The notes under the pieces are model-generated. The model did not search any database and was not told where the DNA came from. It was given only the letters and a program-made list of their open reading frames with translations. A program made the translations under genes and the position numbers. From assembly GCF_003957255.1 (NCBI RefSeq), contig NZ_QDIE01000015.1:1-50694 (forward strand): 50,694 nucleotides of DNA. Reading direction: 5' to 3'. Source of the stretch: Actinotignum sanguinis. GTDB taxonomy: Bacteria > Actinomycetota > Actinomycetes > Actinomycetales > Actinomycetaceae. Shown one piece after another: positions 42,342 through 50,197 of the stretch; positions within the stretch are counted from its first letter, which is position 1; every line of letters begins with the position of its first letter.

Positions 42342-43844
42342 GTGAGCTTCAAGATCTATGATTCGTCCGTCCGTGCCGTCCGGGATTTCGTTCCCCTGGA
42401 ACCCGGGAAGGTCAGTGTGTACCTGTGCGGCGCCACGGTGCAGGGGTCCCCGCATATCGGGCATATTCGCTCCGCGCTGGCTTTCGATGTGCTGGTGCGG
42501 TGGTTGCGCCGCTGCGGCAATGAGGTGCGCCTGGTGCGCAATGTCACCGATATTGACGATAAGATCCTCGATAAATCCGCGCAGGCCGGTGCTCCGTGGT
42601 GGGCCTGGGCCTACCGTTTCGAAAAGGAATTCAGCGCCGCCTACCGTACCCTCGGGGTGCTCGATCCCACCTATGAGCCGCGGGCTACCGGGCATGTTCC
42701 GCAGATGATCACGCTTATCCAGGAAATCATTGACGCGGGCCACGCCTATGTGGGCAAGCCCGGCAATGTGTATTTCGACGTCGCATCGCTGCCCGATTAC
42801 GGTTCCCTCACCCGCCAGAAGCTCGAAAATATGGTGGTGGATGAGGAAGGCGGGGAAGCCGATAAGCGCAATCCGCATGATTTCGCGCTGTGGAAGGCAC
42901 CTAAGCCGGGTGAACCGGAAAGCGCCGCTTGGGATACCCCCTGGGGGCGCGGGCGGCCGGGATGGCACCTGGAGTGCACCGCCATGTCCACCCACTACCT
43001 GGGTAAGGAATTTGATATTCACGGTGGCGGCATCGATTTGCGTTTCCCGCACCACGAAAACGAGCAGGCGCAGGCCCACGCGGCGGGGCGGAATTTCGCG
43101 CGGTACTGGATGCATAACGCCTGGGTGACTATTAATGACGAAAAAATAAGTAAGTCGCTGGGGAATGTCGTCTCGTTGGAGGATGTTACCGCGCAGGTAT
43201 CCCCGGCGGTGCTGCGTTTCGCGCTGGGAACGGTCCACTACCGCTCCACCGTGGACTACTCGCCGCAAAACCTGGCGGAAGCCGGGGCGGTGTGGGAGCG
43301 CTTGGCCGGATTCGTGGAACGCTCGGTTGCCGCCAGTGAAGAAGTACCGGCGGAAGAAATTGCGGCGGTGGGTCCGGCGGATCTACCCGAAGCATTCGTG
43401 CGGGCCCTCGATGACGATCTCAATGTTTCGAGCGGGCTGGCCGCGATCCATGAGGAGGTACGCCGCGGGAACGCCGCGCTCGCGGAGCGGGATAGCTCGG
43501 GCGTGCGCGCCGCCCAGGTGCGGGTGCGGGCCATGCTTGATGTGCTCGGGCTTGATCCCCTGGCTGCTCCCTGGCGTAATTCCACCGGGGCGGATAAAGC
43601 AACCGCGCGGGCGCTGGGCGCCGTCGTCGATACTATGCTGAAGGAACGCGCGGCCGCGCGCGCCGCGAAAGACTGGGCCCGCGCCGATGCGCTGCGCGAT
43701 GCGTTGCACGCGGCCGGCATCGCCGTGGAAGATTCGGTGGACGGAGCCCACTGGCACCTGGACAACGCGCAAGAACCCGCCACCGGCGCGGAAAAGTCCG
43801 CCACCAACGTAGAAGAATCCGCCACCGGCGCGGAAGAAAAGTAG
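42342..43844 (+). CDS. cysS: Cysteinyl-tRNA synthetase
   Basis: Class I aminoacyl-tRNA synthetase charging tRNA-Cys (500 aa). It has a zinc-ligand Cys in YLCGATVQGSPHIGHIRSAL, which also holds the HIGH motif. WHLECTAMSTHYLGKEFDIH and GGGIDLRFPHHENEQAQAHA form the active site, and the KMSKS equivalent is KISKSLGN. The last ~22 residues are a repeat-like tail (EPATGAEKSATNVEESATGA) with no known role. The GTG at 42342 is the start: TAAACT (42330-42335) ends exactly 6 nt before it, as for a leaderless mRNA. rlmB follows after seven bases, so the two are co-transcribed. Confidence 0.96.
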   Translation: MSFKIYDSSVRAVRDFVPLEPGKVSVYLCGATVQGSPHIGHIRSALAFDVLVRWLRRCGNEVRLVRNVTDIDDKILDKSAQAGAPWWAWAYRFEKEFSAAYRTLGVLDPTYEPRATGHVPQMITLIQEIIDAGHAYVGKPGNVYFDVASLPDYGSLTRQKLENMVVDEEGGEADKRNPHDFALWKAPKPGEPESAAWDTPWGRGRPGWHLECTAMSTHYLGKEFDIHGGGIDLRFPHHENEQAQAHAAGRNFARYWMHNAWVTINDEKISKSLGNVVSLEDVTAQVSPAVLRFALGTVHYRSTVDYSPQNLAEAGAVWERLAGFVERSVAASEEVPAEEIAAVGPADLPEAFVRALDDDLNVSSGLAAIHEEVRRGNAALAERDSSGVRAAQVRVRAMLDVLGLDPLAAPWRNSTGADKATARALGAVVDTMLKERAAARAAKDWARADALRDALHAAGIAVEDSVDGAHWHLDNAQEPATGAEKSATNVEESATGAEEK

Positions 43845-43851
43845 GAGAAAT

Positions 43852-44874
43852 ATGGGAGACGGACGCACCCGGCGCCCCAAGGGCAAGAAGCGCGCCACGG
43901 TCGGCTCGGGCGGGAATAACCGCCGGCGCCTGGAGGGCAAGGGCCCCACCCCGAAAGCGGAGGAACGGGTCTACCACAAGGCGTATAAAGAAAAGCAGGT
44001 GCGCGATGCTCGCAAGGCGCAAGCGGAGGCGCGCGAGCGTTCTAGCATGAAGCTGCGTCGCGATTTGCATACCGCGCCCGGGCACGAACTGATTTGCGGG
44101 CGCAATCCGGTGCGCGAAGCGGTCCGGGCTGGCGTGCCCCTGACCAGGGTCTTTATGCAGACCTCTGCGGTGGGTGATGAACGCCTGGCCGAGCTGGTGG
44201 CGCAGGCAACCGCGCTGGGTGCGCCGCTCGTGGAAGTTTCCCACGGCGAGCTCGACCGGATGACGGAGAACGCCGTGCACCAGGGCGTGGCCATTGAAGT
44301 GCCGCCCTACGAGTACGCGGATGCAATTGAAGAGGCGCGCGCGGCTCTGGAGCGCCACGAAGCGGGCGGGCCGCTGCCTCTTTTCGTGGCCCTCGATTCG
44401 GTGACCGACCCGCATAATCTGGGGGCGGTGCTGCGCAGCGCGGCCGCTTTCAACGCGGACGCGGTTATCGTGCCGGAGCGGCGCGCGGCCGGCGTGAATG
44501 CCACGGTGTGGAAAGTTTCGGCCGGGGCAGTGTCCATTGTGCCGACCGCGCGGGTGACGAATCTGGCGGCCACGCTCGATGAACTGAAGAAAATGGGATA
44601 TTTCGTGGTCGGTTTGGACGGCGGCGGCTCCACCACGGTGGAGAACCTCAGCCTGGCCGATACCCCGCTGGTGCTGGTGACCGGCTCGGAGGGGCGCGGG
44701 CTGGCGCGGCTGATTCGCGATAAATGCGATGTGATTGCCTCGATTCCTATCGCCGCGCGCATGGAATCACTCAACGCTGCGGTCGCCACGGGAATTTCGC
44801 TCTACCAGGTCGATCGGATCCGGGCACGGATGAACGGAGGGGACAATGTATCAGTGGAGGCCGGTTCGCGGTGA
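43852..44874 (+). CDS. rlmB: 23S rRNA (guanosine-2'-O-)-methyltransferase RlmB
   Basis: SpoU-family (SPOUT) methyltransferase, 340 aa, modifying the 23S rRNA peptidyl-transferase loop (G2251 in E. coli). A basic N-terminal extension (~80 residues, RRPKGKKRATVGSGG onward) is common in actinobacterial members. The substrate-binding domain begins ELICGRNPVREAVRAGVP. The knot has LFVALDSVTDPHNLGAVLRS, VTGSEGRGLARLI and IPIAARMESLNAAVATGISL. TAGGAGAAAT gives the ribosome site. The next gene starts 29 nt before its stop. Confidence 0.95.
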   Translation: MGDGRTRRPKGKKRATVGSGGNNRRRLEGKGPTPKAEERVYHKAYKEKQVRDARKAQAEARERSSMKLRRDLHTAPGHELICGRNPVREAVRAGVPLTRVFMQTSAVGDERLAELVAQATALGAPLVEVSHGELDRMTENAVHQGVAIEVPPYEYADAIEEARAALERHEAGGPLPLFVALDSVTDPHNLGAVLRSAAAFNADAVIVPERRAAGVNATVWKVSAGAVSIVPTARVTNLAATLDELKKMGYFVVGLDGGGSTTVENLSLADTPLVLVTGSEGRGLARLIRDKCDVIASIPIAARMESLNAAVATGISLYQVDRIRARMNGGDNVSVEAGSR

Positions 44875-46324
44875 GGTGCAGCGGCTCGACCAGAGCCTGA
44901 CCAGCCCCGCCCAGTTGGAAGATTTCTTCGCGCGCGAAGGCGTGGTGGTCCGCGGGGATCACGACGGCGATATTTTCCGTTTTGAGATCGCGGTGACCGG
45001 GAAACGGCGCCGCGTGGCCACGATCCGGAGCGTGTTGGAGGCGGGTGCCGCCGCGGAGTCCGGAGCCGGGCTTGCGGGTGCCGCGGGCGAGGAGTATGCG
45101 GAGAGCGCGCCCACTCAGGAGGAACCGGAGGCGGGCGCGGAGGCGGAGGAGCCCGGGATTGTGCCCGGCCTCAACCTCGTGGATTTCGCTCAAAAAATGG
45201 ATCATGAGCTGCGCAAAATTCACATTGAAGTGGATGGTTACGTCGTGTACCCGAATATTGATTTGGGTGAGGTGGATGTGACCGAAGCGGATCTCGCCTA
45301 TGCGGATGCTCATCTTCACAACGACGACGCCGCCGCTGCCGCGGCGGATCCGGCCGCGGGGGAAACCGGCGAGAATGCGCCGGTCTCTGATTCCCCGCTG
45401 CTGCCCGGGGACGAAGGCAAAATCCCCACCATGCACAACGGTCCCATGGTCGCCATTTCCGATGTGCCTTTCGCGCGAGTGCCGGGCTTGGCGGCGCGGA
45501 TCAAAAAGCCGGTGGCGGTTTTGGAACACGGGAACGCCAATGTGATGGTGACAGATGTCCCCCTGGCCCGCGATGCGGAGATCGGGCGGCGGCCCGGTTT
45601 CGTCATCGTGCTATCCACCGCGGGGGCGGCGCCGAGCTGGCGCAACCCTGTTCTGGTCATCCGGCAGAACTCCGGGATTACCTACTGGAAATGGCTTGAT
45701 ACCCTCCAGGATCTCCCGCACGTGGAGGCCAATAGCGCCGCCGCGGCTTTTTCCCGGGAAGAACTCGGCGCGGGTGCGCGGGTGCGGCGTATCCTCGATG
45801 ATTTCCCCGAGGTAGATGCCGGGGATCTGACCGAGGCGCTTACCGCTCCGGTATCGGAAGCGGTGCCGCGTTTCCTCGAGGTGCTGGGCCTGCCGGCGGC
45901 GGTGGGCGAAGTGCTGCGCGGGGAGCGGGAAGCCGCGGATATTCCGGAGGCTACCGTTTTCACGCCGCAGGCTTTCCCGGAGCGCATGAAAGCATCCCTG
46001 GCGTATGAGGTATCCGGCTACGGTTCCGCCCCTGCCGGGATGTGGAAGGTATATCGGCGTCTCTACCTGGATCATCCGCGCCTGCTGGAGATTATTTCGT
46101 CGGCGCAGGCCGGGCTGGGCTTGGCGATGGTTATCGCCGGGGCGCGGCGCTGGAATAAACGCGGGTATCGTGCGCTGACCATCGCGGGCGGGGCACTGGG
46201 CGCGAATGCCCTGGTGCGCATTCTTACCACCCAGTGGCTCAACGCCGCCCTAGAGGCCGAAGGTCTCAACCCGAGCCTCGCCACACAAGCATCCGAACCT
46301 TCCGAGGAGGATCCCCATGAGTGA
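44846..46324 (+). CDS. Uncharacterised 492-aa protein overlapping rlmB
   Basis: I do not recognise the family. The N-terminal ~55 residues (MYQWRPVRGEVQRLDQSLTS, AQLEDFFAREGVVVRG) look like a small folded domain. An acidic Ala/Glu linker follows (~75-105), then DFAQKMDHELRKIHIEVDGY and a second acidic linker. A central block (MHNGPMVAISDVPFARVPGL to about residue 370) appears globular. The C-terminus has a hydrophobic helix pair (AGLGLAMVIAGARRWNKRGY; ALTIAGGALGANALVRILTT), perhaps membrane-bound. There is no signal peptide. The ATG has GGAGGGG 3-6 bases upstream and lies inside rlmB; the stop lies inside the ASCH gene. Conserved coupling with rlmB would point to a ribosome or cell-envelope link, but that is inference. 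Confidence 0.8.
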   Translation: MYQWRPVRGEVQRLDQSLTSPAQLEDFFAREGVVVRGDHDGDIFRFEIAVTGKRRRVATIRSVLEAGAAAESGAGLAGAAGEEYAESAPTQEEPEAGAEAEEPGIVPGLNLVDFAQKMDHELRKIHIEVDGYVVYPNIDLGEVDVTEADLAYADAHLHNDDAAAAAADPAAGETGENAPVSDSPLLPGDEGKIPTMHNGPMVAISDVPFARVPGLAARIKKPVAVLEHGNANVMVTDVPLARDAEIGRRPGFVIVLSTAGAAPSWRNPVLVIRQNSGITYWKWLDTLQDLPHVEANSAAAAFSREELGAGARVRRILDDFPEVDAGDLTEALTAPVSEAVPRFLEVLGLPAAVGEVLRGEREAADIPEATVFTPQAFPERMKASLAYEVSGYGSAPAGMWKVYRRLYLDHPRLLEIISSAQAGLGLAMVIAGARRWNKRGYRALTIAGGALGANALVRILTTQWLNAALEAEGLNPSLATQASEPSEEDPHE

Positions 46325-46865
46325 AAACACCCAGGTAGAAGGCTTCCTCGAAGCTTTTTGGGCCCGTGCTGTCACACGCGGGAAAATCAACCCGCTCGAA
46401 GTCATCACGGGCGGCGAATCGATTTCCGCTTTCCGGCCGCCAGCTTGTAGCTTCGGGCTCACCGCGGCGGAAGCCACCGAGATCGCGGAGCTTATCGTGG
46501 CGGGGAAGAAAACTGCGACGTCGAGCTGGGCGGATAGCTACCGCGCCGAAGAGGTGCCGCTTCCCGAAAAAGGTGATTTAGCGATTGTGCTGGATGGGGC
46601 GGAGCGCCCGCGTGCCCTTATCCGCACCGATAGCGTGGAAGTTATGCCCTTCGCGGAGGTGGGCGCGGATATCGCGCTGGCCGAAGGGGAAGGAGATGGC
46701 AGCTTAGAGAGCTGGCGCGCTGCCCACGCGGAGTTTTTCCGAACGGAAGCGGCAGCCACCGGGCTGGAATTCAATCCGGCGGGTGATGTGGTGGTGGAGC
46801 GCTTCACCGTGCTGTACTCGGACCGCGATGATCACCTCGGGCCGGGCGCGGTGGCCGGAAAATAA
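46317..46865 (+). CDS. ASCH-domain protein
   Basis: 182-aa ASCH (ASC-1 homology) protein, a beta-barrel RNA-binding fold. Key region: FGLTAAEATEIAELIVAGKK and TATSSWADSYRAEEVPLPEK (the conserved G-K-K-x-x-T/S core), then GDLAIVLDGAERPRALIRTD. The typical end, WRAAHAEFFRTEAAATG, is followed by VVVERFTVLYSD. YhfF-like ASCH proteins may act on RNA or nucleotides. Some (YqfB) hydrolyse modified cytidines. Its specific role is unknown. It overlaps the previous gene by 8 nt with GAGGAGG as ribosome site, so it belongs to the cysS-rlmB operon. Confidence 0.9.
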   Translation: MSENTQVEGFLEAFWARAVTRGKINPLEVITGGESISAFRPPACSFGLTAAEATEIAELIVAGKKTATSSWADSYRAEEVPLPEKGDLAIVLDGAERPRALIRTDSVEVMPFAEVGADIALAEGEGDGSLESWRAAHAEFFRTEAAATGLEFNPAGDVVVERFTVLYSDRDDHLGPGAVAGK

Positions 46866-46972
46866 CGCGGTGCGCGCAAACTAGCCTCGCGCAAAGCACA
46901 CGCCGGCCGGGAGCCCTGCGGGAGCCGTGTAGGAGCCCTGCGCGAGCCGTGCCGGGCACCTAAAAGTGCCGC

Positions 46973-47569
46973 CTACTTCCGCGCTTCGCTGACCGGCACG
47001 CAGCTTTCCGGGGAGGTGAGTTGCCCGTCGGTGAGCTGGGCGGCCGCATCTTCCGGGCTGCGCAGCGCATCGAATTTCTCACCCAGGATCACCGTGACTG
47101 TTTGGCCCGTGGTGTCATTAGAGAACCCCACCACCGAATCAGGAATGTACGTGGCTAGGGTGTAGGCAGCAGCCAGGCCATCGGGGCCGGCCTGCACAAT
47201 AGCACCATATTTATCTACACCGGCTGGCCAGTTCGCCGTCGTTCCTACGGTGACCCCCATTTCCGCGAGGTTATGCGCAACTTCCGCCGCAAGTCCGCTC
47301 GAGGACGTGGAGTTATACACATTCGCGTTAATTTTCGAGAGCTCCAGCGGGGCGGTGGGAGCACTCAGGCAGGGGATGGTGACTTCATCGGGATCCGGAT
47401 CGGCGGCGAATTCCTTATTGAGCGGGGAAGGGATAATGCCGAGCCAGATGAGCAGGCAAAGGGCAAAAACAATCGCGAGCGCCCCGGACACGATGCTGAA
47501 CACCACGGTCTGGCGCTGCTGGATCTTACGACGGTAGGCCTCGCGGGGCCCAAGATGCTGCTGGGTCAC
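46973..47569 (-). CDS. LytR_C-domain membrane protein
   Basis: 198-aa protein with a cytoplasmic basic N-terminus (HLGPREAYRRKIQQRQ), one membrane helix (FSIVSGALAIVFALCLLIWL, residues ~24-43) and an extracytoplasmic LytR C-terminal domain (LSKINANVYNSTSSSGLAAE, VAHNLAEMGVTVG, then DSVVGFSNDTTGQTVTVILG). Stand-alone LytR_C proteins accompany LytR-CpsA-Psr enzymes in actinobacterial wall assembly (VirR/CEI-like). Two cysteines (PCLSAP and ESCVPV) could form a disulfide. It has its own promoter on the minus strand; no partner gene is seen. Confidence 0.88.
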   Translation of the reverse strand: MTQQHLGPREAYRRKIQQRQTVVFSIVSGALAIVFALCLLIWLGIIPSPLNKEFAADPDPDEVTIPCLSAPTAPLELSKINANVYNSTSSSGLAAEVAHNLAEMGVTVGTTANWPAGVDKYGAIVQAGPDGLAAAYTLATYIPDSVVGFSNDTTGQTVTVILGEKFDALRSPEDAAAQLTDGQLTSPESCVPVSEARK

Positions 47570-47978
47570 GGGTTTAACGCTAGTTCACCGGCCCCAAAAA
47601 AGCAGCTGCGCGCGCTGGGAGATAGCCCGCATTGCCGTGCGCGTGAGTGTGGTGGGGCAGGTGCCAGCACGCGGCGGCTAAGTGGTGTGGGTGCGCTGGC
47701 TACTCAGGTGTATGCTCATGCAGGCATTGTGACACATCCCATCTCCCCTCGTTTACGTAGTGTTTACCTAGTTTTTGAGCGGTAGCGGCGTCGTCGCACC
47801 TGTGAAGCGAGCCGCGCGGGACTTGCGGTGCCCACAAAAAGCCATACACTAATTCAGGTTCAAACGAGTGTGGACGGGCCGGTCGCCACGCGGTACCCCG
47901 GTCGCCACTGCGAGATTGCGAACCCATTCCTTCTGATGTGCGGGTAAACCCGCGCGAAGAGCAACGAGGAGAGCATTC
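47570..47978 (+). promoter_or_regulatory. Upstream region of the uracil/xanthine permease
   Basis: A promoter TTGCGG (47823-47828), 16-base spacer, TACACT (47845-47850) gives a leader of ~120 nt. In the leader CGGTCGCCAC is directly repeated and a hairpin GCGGGT-AA-ACCCGC (47940-47953) sits next to the ribosome site (GAGGAGAG). That could tie translation to a regulator, but no PyrR-box consensus is recognised. A reverse copy of the GCGACGACGCCGCT word lies at about 47787-47800. No gene is seen in this stretch. Confidence 0.45.
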
Positions 47979-49550
47979 ATGGCACAAGTATGGAAACTTC
48001 ACGGCGACGGTGTGCGCATCGCGCCGGGTGAGGTGGTTCAACCGGACGAACGGCTGGGGTGGCCAGCCACAATCGGCATTGGAATGCAGCACGTTGTTGC
48101 AATGTTTGGCGCAACGTTCCTCGTTCCCCTACTAACGGGTTTCGATCCTTCGACGACATTGTTCTTCACGGGATGCGGAACCCTTCTTTTTATCCTTATT
48201 ACCGCCGGAAAATTGCCCAGTTACCTGGGCTCTTCTTTTGCCCTCATCGCGCCCATCGGTGCGGTGACCGGCTACACCCAGGGCGGCGGACCCATTGATT
48301 CGCACGGGATGGCGCTCGCGCAGGGTGGCATTATTTCGACGGGCGCGGCCCTGCTGGTGGTCGGCCTCATCGTCATGGTTTTCGGTGCGGGGTGGATCGA
48401 TAAGCTCATGCCCCCGGTGGTGACCGGCACGATCGTGGCTCTTATCGGCTTCAACCTGGCTCCCGCGGCCTGGAATAACGTCAAGGCGGCGCCGGTGACG
48501 GCGGTCGTCACTATCGTGGCGGTGCTCGCGGTGACGGTGCTCTTCAAGGGCATTATCGGGCGCCTGTCCATCCTTATCGGCGTCATTATCGGCTACGTGT
48601 GCGCCTGCATCCGCGGCGAAGTGGACTTCAGCGCGATTGGCGATGCCAGCTGGGTGGGTATCCCCACCTTCCACGCCCCGGCTTTCGACGTGTCCACCCT
48701 CGGGTTGTTCGTACCGGTGGTGCTGGTGCTTATTGCGGAGAACGTGGGCCACGTGAAGTCGGTGTCCGCGATGACCGGGCGTAATCTGGACGGCGTGACC
48801 GGCCGCGCCCTGTTCGCTGACGGCCTGTCCACCGTCTTCGCCGGTGCCGGCGGGGGATCGGGTACCACAACGTACGCGGAAAACATCGGCGTGATGGCCG
48901 CGACCCGCGTCTACTCGACCGCGGCCTACATCGTTGCGGCGGTGACTGCCCTGCTGCTGTCCATGTTCCCGAAGTTCGGTGTGGTTGTTGCGACGATTCC
49001 TCCCGGGGTTCTTGGCGGGGCGGCCACGATTCTTTACGGCATGATCGGGATGCTCGGGGTGCGTATCTGGGTGCAGAATCGCGTGGACTTCTCCGACCCG
49101 GTCAATCTCAATACCGCCGCGGTGGCGATGGTGGTTGCGATCGCGAACTACACCTGGGTGGTGGGGGATATGGTCTTTGAGGGGATCGCGCTTGGTTCCT
49201 TCGGTGCCATTATCATCTACCACTGCATGCGCGCGGTATCGCGCCTGCGCGGTACGTCCCTCGAACCGGCGACGCCGGCCTCGGCCCCGGCAGGTACCGA
49301 AGTTGTGGAAGGTCACCTGGAGCGGTCCTGGGATGTGCAGCCTGATGGCAAGCTCGCGCGCACGCCGGCGAGCCAGCGGGTGCAGAGTGCCCCGGAGCTT
49401 GCGGATCTCGTGGAAATTGCGGGGATTGCGGAAGGTGCGAGCGGTGCCCGCGGTCCGGAGGCTGCGGATAGCGCGCGCGGCGCGGACGTTTCGCGCGATG
49501 CTTCGCACGGCGCTTCGCACGGCGCAGACGGTACGCACGCTAGCAACTAG
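47979..49550 (+). CDS. NCS2 uracil/xanthine permease
   Basis: Nucleobase:cation symporter-2 (UraA/PyrP class), 523 aa, with about 14 membrane segments. It starts with the family's WPATIGIGMQHVVAMFGATF and LVPLLTGFDPSTTLFFTGCG. The signature is VLIAENVGHVKSVSAMTG (substrate Glu) and later AGAGGGSGTTTYAENIGVMA. It imports uracil, or possibly xanthine. The last ~90 residues form a hydrophilic tail rich in Ala, Asp and His (RDASHGASHGADGTHASN at the end), longer than in E. coli UraA and not part of the transport fold. The start has GAGGAGAG at good distance. A strong terminator follows at 49659. Confidence 0.94.
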   Translation: MAQVWKLHGDGVRIAPGEVVQPDERLGWPATIGIGMQHVVAMFGATFLVPLLTGFDPSTTLFFTGCGTLLFILITAGKLPSYLGSSFALIAPIGAVTGYTQGGGPIDSHGMALAQGGIISTGAALLVVGLIVMVFGAGWIDKLMPPVVTGTIVALIGFNLAPAAWNNVKAAPVTAVVTIVAVLAVTVLFKGIIGRLSILIGVIIGYVCACIRGEVDFSAIGDASWVGIPTFHAPAFDVSTLGLFVPVVLVLIAENVGHVKSVSAMTGRNLDGVTGRALFADGLSTVFAGAGGGSGTTTYAENIGVMAATRVYSTAAYIVAAVTALLLSMFPKFGVVVATIPPGVLGGAATILYGMIGMLGVRIWVQNRVDFSDPVNLNTAAVAMVVAIANYTWVVGDMVFEGIALGSFGAIIIYHCMRAVSRLRGTSLEPATPASAPAGTEVVEGHLERSWDVQPDGKLARTPASQRVQSAPELADLVEIAGIAEGASGARGPEAADSARGADVSRDASHGASHGADGTHASN

Positions 49551-49658
49551 TAGCAGCATGGTGTAGCACGACGGCGCAGCTAGGCGGCCCGGACTTTGCC
49601 ACATAAGGTACGGGCCGGGGTGGGAGCTGGGTCGGCCTCAATAAATAAATGGATGGAC
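49551..49658. other. Partial dispersed-element-like sequence after the permease
   Basis: CATGGTGTAGCACGACGGCGCAGC-type sequence (49558-49580) resembles the left end and core of the dispersed element, but a matching right end is unclear. Confidence 0.25.
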
Positions 49659-49693
49659 GCGGGGCGGGAAGCTGAAGAAGTTTCCCGCCCCGC
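49659..49693 (+). terminator. Terminator of the NCS2 permease
   Basis: GCGGGGCGGGAA (49659-49670) pairs perfectly with TTCCCGCCCCGC (49682-49693) over an 11-base loop, about 110 bases after the stop. There is no T tract. Confidence 0.6.
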
Positions 49694-49945
49694 GGCGCTT
49701 ATGCCGTGACGGCTGTGACGGCTGGTCTGAGAGTGAGCTGAGAGTGAGGCTGAAACCGCTATTTTCGACGTGCCCTAAGTTCCCAAATTTCGATGTACCC
49801 CACAAGTTCCCCACGAGTCACACGCGTCCCTGCGGGGGTGCTATGTGTTGTCAGAGCTGTACTGCATTTGTCGTACACGCGCAGTACACCTCGGAAAAAC
49901 AACCCTGCCCTGCTGGTGGCCCGGTAGGTCGGAGTGTTTAGCGAC
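49694..49945. other. Gene-poor region before hicAB, with a possible RHH gene remnant
   Basis: Repeated GTGACGGCT and GAGAGTGAG words come first, then AAGTTCCC (49777-49784) and AAGTTCCCC (49804-49812). On the minus strand, AVQL- and RVTRGELV-coding pieces in different frames recall the RHH protein of 27640-27777, so this may be a decayed copy. The dyad TGTACTGC-N15-GCAGTACA (49858-49888) is shared with that locus. Confidence 0.3.
49858..49888. promoter_or_regulatory. Paired dyad site, copy 2
   Basis: TGTACTGC (49858-49865), 15-base spacer, GCAGTACA (49881-49888): perfect 8-base arms, the same spacing as at 27734-27764. Confidence 0.45.
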
Positions 49946-49974
49946 TTGACACACTGGTGTTTAGTTACTAAATT
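49934..49974 (+). promoter_or_regulatory. hicAB promoter with direct-repeat and palindromic operator
   Basis: TTGACA (49946-49951), 17-base spacer, TAAATT (49969-49974): near-consensus promoter. GTGTTTAG occurs at 49934-49941 and 49957-49964, and TTTAGTTACTAAA is a palindrome over the -10, fitting HicB autorepression. The predicted start of transcription (about 49981) would be just past the hicA ATG. Confidence 0.65.
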
Positions 49975-49975
49975 T

Positions 49976-50197
49976 ATGGGCGCGAAGGCGAGAGGAATCA
50001 ACAAACGCATTGAGTGAGCGGGAGGCGAGTGTGTCCGGCAAGAAGGCTCACATCGCCGCTACAAGCTCACGCGCGACGGACGAACCGTTTTCGCAACCGT
50101 TCCACAACACGGAAGTTACGGCATTCGCATCGGAACCTTGAAAACTATCGAAAAACAACTCGCTCCAATACTTGGGAAAGGGTGGCTCACAACATGA
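49976..50197 (+). pseudogene. hicA: hicA toxin gene with an in-frame TGA
   Basis: The frame from the ATG at 49976 reads MGAKARGINKRIE, then TGA (50015-50017), then AGGECVRQEGSHRRYKLTRD, GRTVFATVPQHGSYGIRIGT and LKTIEKQLAPILGKGWLTT. This is a full HicA (double-stranded-RNA-binding-fold mRNA interferase) of ~73 residues, with the GSHRRY motif containing the catalytic His at the normal distance from the ATG. A CGA (Arg) to TGA change would explain the stop. No in-frame ATG, GTG or TTG lies between the TGA and the catalytic region, so toxin is probably not made unless the stop is read through. The final TGA overlaps the hicB ATG (ATGA), confirming the operon. Confidence 0.8.

Noticed and set aside
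41544-43268. A 574-codon minus-strand frame
   Set aside because: Its first ~335 codons are antisense to cysS. Only the part after 42263 encodes MFS sequence.
47700-48092. Minus-strand frame over the permease promoter
   Set aside because: No resemblance to known proteins, and it runs through the leader and start of the permease gene.
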